From the IMG/VR virus record IMGVR_UViG_3300008120_000179, positions 1-32,313 of that record: a stretch of DNA of 32,313 bases, one strand, 5' to 3'. Under the pieces are notes generated by a model. It ran no database searches, was not told the DNA's origin, and saw only the letters and a list, made by a program, of their open reading frames with translations. The translations under genes were made by a program, and so were the position numbers. Below are positions 7,456 through 14,277 of this stretch, piece by piece. How positions within the stretch are numbered: position 1 is the first letter of the stretch; every line of letters starts with the position of its first letter. Source of the DNA: a virus.

Positions 7456-8637
7456 TCAGATGTCGTACACAAAGCTACGGACTTCATGGCCGGTGATCGC
7501 ATACACGAGCGCGTCTACCATGTCGTCGTGATCCTTACCGCTCCCATCAAAAATCAAGAGTTGTTCCGTGAACTCCGCACATAAGTTATTCACATGACGA
7601 ACGAACCCGTGCTCGTACTTCCCTGCAACCGGCAGGAAGCGCGTTAGCTTGTCCCGTCCACGTGGTGAAACGCCTTGAATGTTGTGCATGGTCTCCGACC
7701 TGAGTTCCTGCACCATAGCATCTTGATACGCCACATTTTCAACGCAGACTTTGACAGCGTTCCAACGGTCGGCTGCTTCGATGATCTTCCGTTTGGTTTC
7801 GTGGAACGACCATTTGCCCGTGATGACGTCAACCACGTAAAACGTTTTATCACTTTTGCCAACGACCACGATAGCCCGATCGTCGGAGTCTTTTTTCATG
7901 CTGATGGCAAGGTCCACGCCGACGGTGTATTGCGTGCCTTCCGGCGGCATGGCCGAAAGCTGAATCCAGTCTTTGCGCATGACGCGACCGATCGCGTCCA
8001 CGAACTCCCCTTCTAGTTCCTGCCGTGCTACGTCGGAGGCATAGGATTCATACAACGATTCGACGTACTCGGTAGGTAGGTAGATGTTGTCTTTGGTCCG
8101 GGCGGTGATGACGTCATAGCCGAACGTCCGAGACCGGAACTTCCTGTCGATGCGGTCGCGTACCCACCCGCGCCCGGATAGCCCGTTGGCACTTGTCGTT
8201 ATCCACGCCTTTTGATACGGTGCGCGGCGAATACGACCGAGCATAACGTCCCATGCTTCGGCCTGCATGTAGTCGGCCTCATCCATGTAAAACCAGTTCA
8301 GATTCGGTCCCCGCATCCGGTCCGGTTGGTCTGCCGATCTCCAGAAGATGACAGAGCCGTTTTTGAGTAGCGTCGTGTTTTCTTGTTTGTGGTGCTCACG
8401 TACCCAGCCGCGGTAGAGTTCAAAGAACGTCCGCTGGGTTGCGTCTCGTAGCATTGGGTAGGTCGGAGCTAGCACGGTACCGTATGACATCGGCGGTTGG
8501 CGGACGATCTCCACAACGCCCGCCAACGTCTTGCCAGAACCGATACCGCCAACAAACGCCCTAATCCGCCGGTCCGATTCCCAAAACTTCTGTTGGGCCG
8601 GTAAGGGCTTGTCGATTCGTGTTGTCAGGACTGCCAA
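7456..8637 (-). CDS. Terminase large subunit
   Basis: This 393-residue packaging motor ATPase/nuclease has Walker A GGIGSGKT (30-37), Walker B WFYMDE (115-120), and an RNase H-like nuclease domain with Asp242 (VGVDLA), Glu300 (VCVEN) and Asp371/372/375 (DHDDMVDAL). It resembles the Terminase_6 group. The frame has no ATG before Walker A, so the start is most likely the TTG at 8637, preceded by GAGG at good spacing. This makes a 77-base overlap with the small subunit gene, unusual in this genome. It translocates DNA through the portal and cuts it at the end of packaging. Confidence 0.95.
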   Translation of the reverse strand: MAVLTTRIDKPLPAQQKFWESDRRIRAFVGGIGSGKTLAGVVEIVRQPPMSYGTVLAPTYPMLRDATQRTFFELYRGWVREHHKQENTTLLKNGSVIFWRSADQPDRMRGPNLNWFYMDEADYMQAEAWDVMLGRIRRAPYQKAWITTSANGLSGRGWVRDRIDRKFRSRTFGYDVITARTKDNIYLPTEYVESLYESYASDVARQELEGEFVDAIGRVMRKDWIQLSAMPPEGTQYTVGVDLAISMKKDSDDRAIVVVGKSDKTFYVVDVITGKWSFHETKRKIIEAADRWNAVKVCVENVAYQDAMVQELRSETMHNIQGVSPRGRDKLTRFLPVAGKYEHGFVRHVNNLCAEFTEQLLIFDGSGKDHDDMVDALVYAITGHEVRSFVYDI

Positions 8638-8926
8638 TGATGACCTCGAATGTGTCGAACGTTTGATCTACCGTTTGCTTGTCAGACTGTCCTAGGTATT
8701 GCTTGCCGAGCCAGATGAGCATCGTGATGTTGCCGTCCATCGCTTTCTCCCATTGCTTACGACGCAGGGATGCCTTGCCTGCTTCGCGCCACTCGGCAAT
8801 CTGCGGCCCGTACTTTTTGTCGATGTGGCTTTCAGAGCATCCCACCACCTGCGCTATCTCGGCATGAGTGCATTGGATTCCTGCAAGCTTGCGGATCAGT
8901 TCGTGGTCAAGGTCGAGTTTACTCAT
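8561..8926 (-). CDS. Terminase small subunit (probable)
   Basis: This 121-residue protein overlaps the upstream Mom-like gene by ATGA and the large terminase gene by 77 bases. Residues about 10-45 form a helix-turn-helix (ECTHAEIAQVVGCSESHI-like pattern), followed by charged helices (EWREAGKASLRRKQWEKAM) and NITMLIWLGKQYLGQ, a motif very common in phage small terminases (the 'a-x-K-f-L-G-q' end). It would bind the packaging initiation site on phage DNA and recruit the large subunit. The assignment rests on motif and position. Confidence 0.85.
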   Translation of the reverse strand: MSKLDLDHELIRKLAGIQCTHAEIAQVVGCSESHIDKKYGPQIAEWREAGKASLRRKQWEKAMDGNITMLIWLGKQYLGQSDKQTVDQTFDTFEVIIGSPDNTNRQALTGPTEVLGIGPAD

Positions 8927-9711
8927 TGGTTGAGCGAGCAGGTCGGAGTCGCACCGCCCTCTACTGACTGGATGTCAGCCGCAACGCTGTCTTTGCTTTG
9001 CTCGCGTGGTTTTCCTCTGTACATTCCTGCGCCACGTCTGGCGATCTCGGAGAATGGCAATATAGGTACGGTCAGCCTTTCTTTTGCGGTCGGATCAAGA
9101 AAGTAAATGTATCGCAACTGGAAGCCGGGGAGAATCTTGCCGTTGGTTGCGGCCCGGTATGCTTCGAGATTATATTTCCCGCCGGTGATTTCATAATACG
9201 ATCGGCCGCCAAGCTCTTCGCGTTTCGACGTAGGGTTGCTTTCTAATGTCATTTTGTGAATTACCTCACCATCCCCCCGCATAACCAAGTTCATGCTTTG
9301 GTTTATTCCTGTCAAAACGAAACCGCTTGCCCGATAAATAGTGCCGTCCCCGCATTGCGTTCCATCGGCAAATGATACGCACCATTTAATATGTGGGTAC
9401 TGCTTCCGCATCCATCGGAACGCAAAACCTAATGCCCTTGATTCCCCGTTACGTGGAAGCCAATCGGCAAAGGCCATGCGGTTTAATTCGATAAACTCAT
9501 TCCAAAACGTTCCACGAACCATCCCTAACATTTTCCTTTTATCCAACGACGGCCCAAACTGCATTGCTCCGCCACATTTGCCATCAAGAAACACGCCGAG
9601 ATGCAACTGCGAATTTTGAACGGTCTTTCCACTGTAATGCAGTGACTGAATTATGCGGTTTGCATCCCTCCCAGATATGGGCTTAACAATCAATTGCTTG
9701 GCGTCACCCAT
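8923..9711 (-). CDS. Mom-like DNA adenine modification protein
   Basis: This 262-residue protein (start at the ATG at 9711, overlapping the ParB-domain gene by eight bases) resembles the phage Mu Mom family. Visible family features are IIQSLHYSGK (20-29), LGVFLDGKCGGAMQFGPS (38-55), ELNRMAF (75-81), SFADGTQCGDGTIYRASGF (113-131), and PGFQLRYIYFLD (195-206) followed by LPFSEIARRGAGMYRG. Mom proteins have a GNAT-like fold and convert adenines in phage DNA to an N6-methylcarbamoyl form, which blocks many restriction enzymes. Here the gene lies between a ParB-domain gene and terminase, so DNA would be modified before packaging. Activity and modified base are inferred. Confidence 0.85.
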   Translation of the reverse strand: MGDAKQLIVKPISGRDANRIIQSLHYSGKTVQNSQLHLGVFLDGKCGGAMQFGPSLDKRKMLGMVRGTFWNEFIELNRMAFADWLPRNGESRALGFAFRWMRKQYPHIKWCVSFADGTQCGDGTIYRASGFVLTGINQSMNLVMRGDGEVIHKMTLESNPTSKREELGGRSYYEITGGKYNLEAYRAATNGKILPGFQLRYIYFLDPTAKERLTVPILPFSEIARRGAGMYRGKPREQSKDSVAADIQSVEGGATPTCSLNQ

Positions 9712-10342
9712 TGAACGCCTCGCATATTGCCGCAAGCGCGTTGCCGTTGCTGTTTTCGTTTACGTCCGACTTGCCGCCTCCAACGTCCTTCGCTTTTTTA
9801 ATTGCCGCTTCGACTGCTTCGTACTGTGTGTCGTGCAATGTGAAGGTCATTTGTCGGAACGGTTCTCGATCGCCAACCGGAAGTTCTGGCGCGTCGACAA
9901 CATCGACACCATAGCCCATTAGCTTAGACAATTCGTCTGCATTGAACCCCAAAATTGCGACGTTAAAATCGCAGGCGTGAAAGTCTGACAATTCTATTGT
10001 TAGCAGTTCCTCATCCCAGCCCGCATTCAACGCCAGCTTGTTATCCGCTATCACGTATGCCCTCCGCTGTGTCTCGCTAAGGTAACCAAGACGGATGCAC
10101 GGGACGTCGGCAAGTTGCAGATGCTGAGCGGCCAGCACGCGGCCGTGCCCTGCAATGATCGTGCCCTCGTCGTCAATCAGTACGGGGTTGGTAAATCCAA
10201 ACTCCCGTATCGACGCGGCAATCTGCTTTACTTGCTCCGGTGAGTGCGTCCGGCTGTTACGTGCGTAGGGCGTCAGCTTATCCAGCGCGACGTACTCGAT
10301 CACTCTTTTGTCGGTTTTTCCCGACGTTTGTGCGTTTTTCAT
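9704..10342 (-). CDS. ParB/sulfiredoxin-fold domain protein
   Basis: This 212-residue protein overlaps the DnaA-like gene by ATGA. Residues about 18-100 form a ParB N-terminal domain: LTPYARNSRTHSPEQVKQIAASI, FTNPVLIDDEGTIIAGHGR (GHGR at 65-68) and AYVIADNKLA. The end (LHDTQYEAVEAAIKKAKD, then NGNALAAICEAF) matches the tail of phage ParB-like proteins that are often joined to or placed beside DNA methyltransferases. Since no partition partner (ParA) is present, plasmid-type segregation is unlikely. Pairing with the Mom-like gene suggests a shared role in DNA modification or its targeting. That link is inference. Confidence 0.85.
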   Translation of the reverse strand: MKNAQTSGKTDKRVIEYVALDKLTPYARNSRTHSPEQVKQIAASIREFGFTNPVLIDDEGTIIAGHGRVLAAQHLQLADVPCIRLGYLSETQRRAYVIADNKLALNAGWDEELLTIELSDFHACDFNVAILGFNADELSKLMGYGVDVVDAPELPVGDREPFRQMTFTLHDTQYEAVEAAIKKAKDVGGGKSDVNENSNGNALAAICEAFNG

Positions 10343-10926
10343 AGGTTAACTTCCCCCTCACTGCTATTCTTTGGCCGTTTCCCTGCCCGTGGTGGCGTTT
10401 TTATCTGCTCAGGCAGGGGTAACATACCCCTAGGGTGTAAAAGTGCCTGTAATGCTGTTTCTGACGGCCCTACGATTTCGACGTTGGCGTAGTAGGGTAT
10501 GAGTTCCACGAATGTAACGAAATCCGGGTCCGTGTCCATCAGCTCCCGAACGCGACCAGCGCCGTAGCTGATCGTCGAGCGGTCCTGATCGAAGTACGAC
10601 GCGATGAGTTCAAAGGGCAGCTTCCACCGGTCCCGGAGAATCCACCACGTCAGCTGTTGCGCGTACACCAGATCGGCGTCCTTCGTCCCCGTCTGCCGAA
10701 AGCGCGTGCGTTCCACGTGAAACAGATCGGCCATGGCGTCTATGAGGATGTCTATCCTCGTGCCCGGCACCTCATCGCCTGCCCACGGGCGCACTCGGAA
10801 CTCCAGGCGCTTGTACGGGTTTCGGTATGCTCCCCACATCGTGCGCAATCCGCTTGTCGAAAGCAGCGGCGCGGTAATGCGCGGGGCGGGTTCGGCTACA
10901 TGCGTCGGTTTCTTAGTTCTGGGCAT
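10339..10926 (-). CDS. DnaA domain IV-like DNA-binding protein
   Basis: This 195-residue protein starts at 10926 with AAAGGA upstream and overlaps the previous gene by 14 bases. Residues about 59-133 match the C-terminal DNA-binding domain of DnaA: IDAMADLFHVERTRFR, DADLVYAQQLTWWILRD (the 'a-R-q-a-A-m-Y-L' helix), then PFELIASYFDQDRSTISYG, the counterpart of the DnaA 'F-x-x-R-D-H-S-T-V' signature that reads the DnaA box. The AAA+ ATPase domains are absent. It may bind an origin or regulate replication. The placement next to the initiator gene supports this. N- and C-terminal tails are Pro/Lys-rich and probably disordered. Confidence 0.75.
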   Translation of the reverse strand: MPRTKKPTHVAEPAPRITAPLLSTSGLRTMWGAYRNPYKRLEFRVRPWAGDEVPGTRIDILIDAMADLFHVERTRFRQTGTKDADLVYAQQLTWWILRDRWKLPFELIASYFDQDRSTISYGAGRVRELMDTDPDFVTFVELIPYYANVEIVGPSETALQALLHPRGMLPLPEQIKTPPRAGKRPKNSSEGEVNL

Positions 10927-11404
10927 ATGCGTCGTCCTTTGGGTTCGGGGCGGTCTTGCCTTGTGCGAGCATAGCGCTTGCCTCGCTACGGTACTGGTCC
11001 AGCAGAGGGTCTGATAACTTGATTCCCCACTCCGGCTCTTTGACGGTTAGCACGTAAAGCGCCCACGCCTTGAATTCTTGCTCTGACATCGTTGGCTTCT
11101 GCGGCTGTGGGGCCTGTTCTTGCCGCGGTTCAAACCGGGCGCCGTCAACACGGGCGTTCCGCTTAGTCAGCGTCGCGTTGTACTGATCCTCGGTGGGAAC
11201 GAAGTCCGAAAGTTCCAAAGTCGGGTCCGTGCCTTTGAACGTCCAATCACCGTACTTGATCCACAGTTCCGCCCTCTGCGCTTGGTTCGGGTCGTAGCCC
11301 ATCGCCTGAAGTTCGAGGTAGAAGTAATCCGCCCTCTGCTGATCGATTTTGACCTTCCGGGCCAGTTGCAAGTGCGCCAGCATTTCCTTCAACCAAAAGA
11401 ACAT
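10913..11404 (-). CDS. Replication-module protein of unknown function
   Basis: I do not recognise this protein. The ATG at 11404 has a good AAGGG ribosome-binding site and gives 163 residues; an ATG at 11506 would give 197 but lies deeper inside the initiator gene. Either way the overlap with the initiator's 3' end is large (158 bases or more). The N-terminal half is helical (FFWLKEMLAHLQLARK, then QRADYFYLELQAMGYD) and includes WIKYGDWTFKGTDPTLELSDF, followed by a Gln/Pro hinge (QEQAPQPQKP) and a second helical part. The size and position would suit a helicase loader or replisome accessory protein, but no ATPase motif is seen. Confidence 0.7.
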   Translation of the reverse strand: MFFWLKEMLAHLQLARKVKIDQQRADYFYLELQAMGYDPNQAQRAELWIKYGDWTFKGTDPTLELSDFVPTEDQYNATLTKRNARVDGARFEPRQEQAPQPQKPTMSEQEFKAWALYVLTVKEPEWGIKLSDPLLDQYRSEASAMLAQGKTAPNPKDDAYAQN

Positions 11405-12158
11405 TACGTTCCCTTCGTCGGTCTGGGCGGTCCATGGCGTAAAGCTTCCCGATGCTTTCCTGATAGTCGATCGCCACTTCGCGATCGCCGAGTGTTCGTT
11501 TTGCATGCTGTTTCCCTTCGTTGTACTTGGTTTGGTTTCTGATCCAGTTCCGTGCGGCGGCTCTCCAGTCCCTCATTGCGTTGCGTCCGACCCTCCAGCC
11601 GTTGGCCGTGTAGTAATCCCAAAAACGGGCGGCCTCGTTCGGTGTCGATCCGAGTTCGACGAAGAGCGCCAGAACTTCGTCCTGCGATTGCGGGCGCGGC
11701 GTGCGCGAAAGCGCGCGCGTATCCTCTTCCGAGTTATTGTATCCTTCTTCTTCTTCTTTCTTCTTTCTTTCTTTCTTATGATGTTGCCCGGATTGTGCCC
11801 GGATTGTGCCCGGATTGTGCCCCTCCGAAAATTGGGGACCTGCTAACTCGTTGGATTCTATCAATTTAAGGTGTGTCCAACCTGTGCCCTTTTTCGACAG
11901 AATAATTCCCGATTCGTGCGCGTGCTTTAGAAAGGTTCTGACGTGCTTTTCAGACGTTCCGGAACGCTCTGCAAGCGAGCGAATCGAGGTTATCATTTCG
12001 CCTGCTTCGACGCTCACAAGCTCACCACCGAGCACGATCTGCGACGGTCGGAAGTTGACACCCCAAACGATCGTCATGTACACGGCGATGTACTCCGGCT
12101 TGCGGGCAATCCATGTATCGCGAATTGATCTATCCACTTTTACCCACCCCTCAGTCAT
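11247..12158 (-). CDS. Replication initiation protein (winged-helix)
   Basis: This 303-residue protein starts at 12158. Residues about 1-105 form a replisome-organiser type winged helix: GWVKVDRSIRDTWIARKPEY, then VSVEAGEMITSIRSLAERSGTSEKHVRTFLKHAHESGII. A linker (113-139) encodes the iterons and a Lys/Glu-rich tract. Residues about 155-210 (FWDYYTANGWRVGRNAMRDWRAAARNWIRNQ) match the C-terminal segment of DnaD-like phage replication proteins. The last 53 or so residues overlap the next gene and look low in conservation. It would bind the origin and load host helicase. There is no strong ribosome-binding site. The initiator role is known for the family; the origin is inferred. Confidence 0.8.
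   Translation of the reverse strand: MTEGWVKVDRSIRDTWIARKPEYIAVYMTIVWGVNFRPSQIVLGGELVSVEAGEMITSIRSLAERSGTSEKHVRTFLKHAHESGIILSKKGTGWTHLKLIESNELAGPQFSEGHNPGTIRAQSGQHHKKERKKKEEEEGYNNSEEDTRALSRTPRPQSQDEVLALFVELGSTPNEAARFWDYYTANGWRVGRNAMRDWRAAARNWIRNQTKYNEGKQHAKRTLGDREVAIDYQESIGKLYAMDRPDRRRERNVLLVEGNAGALATGPEGQNRSAEGGLLLPRTSGDGLRPEPSAEGGTVDQVR
11742..11777 (-). other. 36-base purine tract beside iterons (candidate DNA-unwinding element)
   Basis: On the minus strand 36 consecutive bases are purines, built from GAAA and GAA units. They encode the Lys/Glu run at residues about 127-138 of the replication initiator. The tract is richer in A/T than its surroundings and lies ten bases from three iterons, the arrangement expected of an origin with a melting region. 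Confidence 0.55.
11787..11819 (-). repeat. Three tandem 11-bp iterons within the initiator gene (candidate origin)
   Basis: The unit CACAATCCGGG (minus strand) occurs three times without spacing, and four extra bases begin a fourth. It lies in the linker between the DNA-binding and C-terminal domains of the initiator. Because 11 is not a multiple of three, each copy encodes different residues, so the repeat is conserved as DNA rather than protein. Several phages, lambda among them, carry origin iterons inside the initiator gene. Confidence 0.65.
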
Positions 12159-12350
12159 GGCAGCAAATAGGCATCCCCACCCCCTGATCTTCTGCTACGG
12201 TGCGACATAATACACCGCCCGCGGCCTCTCGATCGCGGGGAACTTCAGGGAATGGGGATGCTGGGTTTCGGTTCATGTTACGTCATTGATTTAAGCATTG
12301 CAAACATACGGCCGGGTTTCGACCTGATTTTGGCGTTTTGGACGGGGCAG
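12159..12350 (-). promoter_or_regulatory. 192-bp non-coding gap before the replication initiator
   Basis: This is the longest gene-free stretch in the window. It has an 8-bp inverted repeat (GCATCCCC at 12171-12178 and GGGGATGC at 12254-12261), two copies of CGAAACCC on the minus strand, and a possible promoter with TTGCAA at 12298-12303 and TAACAT at 12275-12280, 17 bases apart (each four of six to consensus). It may drive or regulate the replication genes. No convincing terminator is seen. Confidence 0.4.
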
Positions 12351-12926
12351 TTACCTCTTCCTTACCCAAACCTGAGCGTTGACTTCCAAGATGTCCAGTT
12401 CGTCCTGATGTGTGGCGAGGAACCACACGATCGCCGGGTAAGGGTCGTGCTTCGGTCCCTTGCCGGAGCGCCATGTGTAGTCGTCGAACGCCATGATGCC
12501 GCCAGGCTTCAGAACCTCCCAGCCGTTGACTGCGTCGGAATGCACTTGTTCGGCGGTATGGTCGCCGTCGATGTACACGAAGTCGTAGGTTCCTTTACGG
12601 TCGTATATGGCAGGGAAAAAGAAATCGTCCGACGTCATGTGATGCACGGTCACGCGCTTACGATACGGCTTCACGCGTGCCTTGTAAGCCCTCGCAACCG
12701 CCCGCCAATCCATTTGATTGTGTGCGGCCTCGTCTGATCCCTCCCAGGTGTCCACGTCGTCCACAAGTGCCTTTTCGCCGATGCTCTGACATATCCACTC
12801 GGTAGCGTGCCCGACGAAGGCCCCAATCTGCAACGCGCGGAACTCGCGGCCTCTGTACTCGGATAGGAACCGTTCAAAGTTTGCGCGCGCGGTCAGGCCG
12901 AACCAGTTTGGAAAGTTGTCGGTCAT
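12351..12926 (-). CDS. Class I SAM-dependent methyltransferase
   Basis: This 191-residue protein overlaps its upstream neighbour by ATGA. It has motif I LQIGAFVGHATEW (32-44), an acidic strand end VDDVDTWEG (55-63), YDFVYIDGDHTAEQV (114-128) and LKPGGIMAFDDY (139-150). This pattern fits the Methyltransf_24 group, whose members often methylate sugars or small molecules; DNA methyltransferase motifs (DPPY/NPPY) are absent. The C-terminal VWVRKR is the usual last strand. Its target could be a glycan on the virion, working with the glycosyltransferase at 27623-28453, or a host molecule. It is the last gene before the 192-bp gap. Confidence 0.85.
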   Translation of the reverse strand: MTDNFPNWFGLTARANFERFLSEYRGREFRALQIGAFVGHATEWICQSIGEKALVDDVDTWEGSDEAAHNQMDWRAVARAYKARVKPYRKRVTVHHMTSDDFFFPAIYDRKGTYDFVYIDGDHTAEQVHSDAVNGWEVLKPGGIMAFDDYTWRSGKGPKHDPYPAIVWFLATHQDELDILEVNAQVWVRKR

Positions 12927-13303
12927 GCGTGCCCCCAGACTACGTTGTCGTCCTCAGCTGATGGCGTGTTCGGCTTAGCCCTGTGCTCACGCCTCTCCTC
13001 CCACTCGCCCGTATCGATGCACGGCAGAACTTCGATTTTAGCTTCAGGGGAGATGCATCCTACATCTATCGCGCGGCTCTCGGCGTCGCTAATGTAGTCA
13101 GAGACATAGTACACGTTGTTATTAACCCGCACCATCCAGCCGGTTGGCGGCCGCTCTGGCAGTGCCTCACGCAGGGCCATCAATGCGTCGTGCATGTTGT
13201 TGCCCGATGCAACATCATAGTCGCCCGTCATATCGTGGATGCTGATGTGCTCCATCACTTCGTCGAGTCGCTCGTGTATCGCAATGATTTCGTGTGGCGT
13301 CAT
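12923..13303 (-). CDS. Hypothetical early protein
   Basis: I do not recognise this 126-residue protein. It overlaps genes on both sides by ATGA, so it is translated in a coupled chain. It opens with an amphipathic helix ([19 protein letters not shown]), has a helical middle ([20 protein letters not shown]), and a beta part ([23 protein letters not shown]). The C-terminus is acidic and Trp-containing. It is soluble and acidic, a composition often seen in early phage proteins that act on host factors. No catalytic motif is seen. Confidence 0.7.
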   Translation of the reverse strand: MTPHEIIAIHERLDEVMEHISIHDMTGDYDVASGNNMHDALMALREALPERPPTGWMVRVNNNVYYVSDYISDAESRAIDVGCISPEAKIEVLPCIDTGEWEERREHRAKPNTPSAEDDNVVWGHA

Positions 13304-13584
13304 GGCATCACCTCCACACCTAGCCCCGCGAAGACATCGGCCATCTGTGAGCTTAAAATCTTCGCCCCCTTGAGGTTCGCCCCGCGCAGGTTCACCCCGT
13401 GAAGGTTCGCCCCGCTCAAGCTCGCCCCTTCTAGGTTCGCCCCGTACAGGTCTGCCCCGCTCAGGTTCGCCTCGTTTAGGTTCGCCCCGTACAGGTTCGC
13501 CCAGCTTAGGTTCGCCCTGCTCAATGTTTCGGCGTCCACGGTGTGCAGGATAGCGCCGGTAGTCTGATGTTTGATTTCAATCAT
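13300..13584 (-). CDS. Pentapeptide-repeat protein
   Basis: This 94-residue protein contains about eleven consecutive A-N/D/S-L-x-x pentapeptides from about residue 24 to 75 (such as [20 protein letters not shown]). These would fold as a right-handed beta-helix of nearly three coils. Known pentapeptide proteins such as Qnr and MfpA mimic DNA and bind gyrase, but those are about twice as long, so such a role is uncertain here. The start has AAAGGA upstream and a short CA repeat before it. The start codon overlaps the stop of a 38-residue membrane peptide gene. Confidence 0.85.
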   Translation of the reverse strand: MIEIKHQTTGAILHTVDAETLSRANLSWANLYGANLNEANLSGADLYGANLEGASLSGANLHGVNLRGANLKGAKILSSQMADVFAGLGVEVMP

Positions 13585-13697
13585 GCTTTTTCCTTTCGTG
13601 TGTGTTTTCTGATTGTAAACAGTATTGCGACAATCCCCAGAGCCTGCACGGTCTGTGCTAGGACTTCGACAAGAATGACGAGTTCAAGGGTGCTCAT
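13581..13697 (-). CDS. Small membrane protein (38 residues)
   Basis: A 38-codon reading frame begins with an ATG overlapping the stop of the preceding gene (ATGA) and ends in an ATGA overlap with the next gene, so it fits the coupled chain exactly. The protein has a hydrophobic helix at about residues 4-29, with one charged residue (Glu11), and a basic tail (RKHTRKEKA). This predicts a single-pass inner-membrane peptide with the tail in the cytoplasm. Function unknown; holin-like or superinfection-exclusion roles are possible. Confidence 0.65.
   Translation of the reverse strand: MSTLELVILVEVLAQTVQALGIVAILFTIRKHTRKEKA
13585..13605 (-). promoter_or_regulatory. CA-repeat plus AAAGGA leader before the pentapeptide gene
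   Basis: On the minus strand ACACACACG precedes AAAGGA and then the ATG at 13584. The same layout, a CA run, a G-rich Shine-Dalgarno and a short spacer, occurs before two genes at 18344 and 18117. Here it falls within the preceding small coding sequence. Confidence 0.4.
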
Positions 13698-14002
13698 GGC
13701 ATCGCCTCGTTGTAGATGTCGCAGATGCGTTGTGCGGCGTCTTTCTTATCCCAGTCCATCATAAGCATGCACAGCCTCCACTTGCCGTCGGTTAGCACCC
13801 AGTAAGCGCCGTCAGCGTTCCACTCCACCGTCCACCTCTTCGGCTTGACGTATGGGGCGGGCTTGGGGATGGGTTGCCAAGGCTCGCCTAATTTTATGCC
13901 GTCGTATGCCCATGCGCAGGGCTTTCCTTTGTGCCACTTGAGCACTGTGTAGCCGATGGCTTCATCAAACGTCGGCAGTCGGTCTGTTATCCATTCACTC
14001 AT
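13694..14002 (-). CDS. DUF551-like small protein
   Basis: This 102-residue protein starts at 14002, overlapping the previous stop (ATGA) with GGGAGGG upstream. The N-terminus SEWITDRLPTFDE (2-14), followed by YTVLKWHKGKPCAWAYDG and WQPIPKPAPY, matches the DUF551 pattern, in which a W-I-x-x-x-D-R-L-P start leads to a WxPLP-type end. These small proteins are common in early regions of phages of Gram-negative bacteria and have no known function. The rest (WTVEWNADGAYWVLTDGKWRLC) is a Trp-rich beta hairpin unit. Confidence 0.7.
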   Translation of the reverse strand: MSEWITDRLPTFDEAIGYTVLKWHKGKPCAWAYDGIKLGEPWQPIPKPAPYVKPKRWTVEWNADGAYWVLTDGKWRLCMLMMDWDKKDAAQRICDIYNEAMP

Positions 14003-14277
14003 GCCACCCTCCCTTCTGCCTTGTCGATAATGCGATCGGCGAGTTCTGCCAACCACGCTTCGTCCTCGCGGCCCGATTCTTTGGCCTTACGAAACTGCTT
14101 GATAAAGTCCAGCATCTCAGGGGCGGCGGCGAAAAGCTTAAACATCGCTACCGTTTCGGGGTCGTCATTCACTGATGCGATTACGTTCCGGCTGCCGCTT
14201 CGGATGTATAACTTACAAGGTCTCGTCTCGTCTGTTTCGCGTACCACCCGGAGATCGGCATACGTTTCCGTACTCAT
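13999..14277 (-). CDS. Hypothetical early protein with AAPEML motif
   Basis: This 92-residue protein has its ATG at 14277 overlapping the previous stop. After a beta-rich first half, it has FKLFAAAPEMLDFIKQF (about 48-64) and a second helix ending DRIIDKAEG. The 'A-A-P-E-x-L' helix followed by '-I-x-K-A-x-G' is a widespread pattern in small early phage proteins. Its function is unknown. The gene is one link in a chain of ATGA-coupled small genes. Confidence 0.7.
   Translation of the reverse strand: MSTETYADLRVVRETDETRPCKLYIRSGSRNVIASVNDDPETVAMFKLFAAAPEMLDFIKQFRKAKESGREDEAWLAELADRIIDKAEGRVA

Noticed and set aside
3058-8210. Single sites resembling a DnaA box (TTATCCAC) near 3058 and 8200
   Set aside because: They are isolated, lie within capsid-side and terminase genes, and do not cluster near the replication genes.
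12252-12737. Plus-strand frame starting in the 192-bp non-coding gap
   Set aside because: It runs mostly antisense to the SAM methyltransferase, has no proper ribosome-binding site, and its sequence matches no family I know.
13300-13584. Repeated AGGTTCGCCCC-like units as a DNA repeat array
   Set aside because: The repetition follows the 15-base codon period of pentapeptide repeats, so it is explained by the protein.
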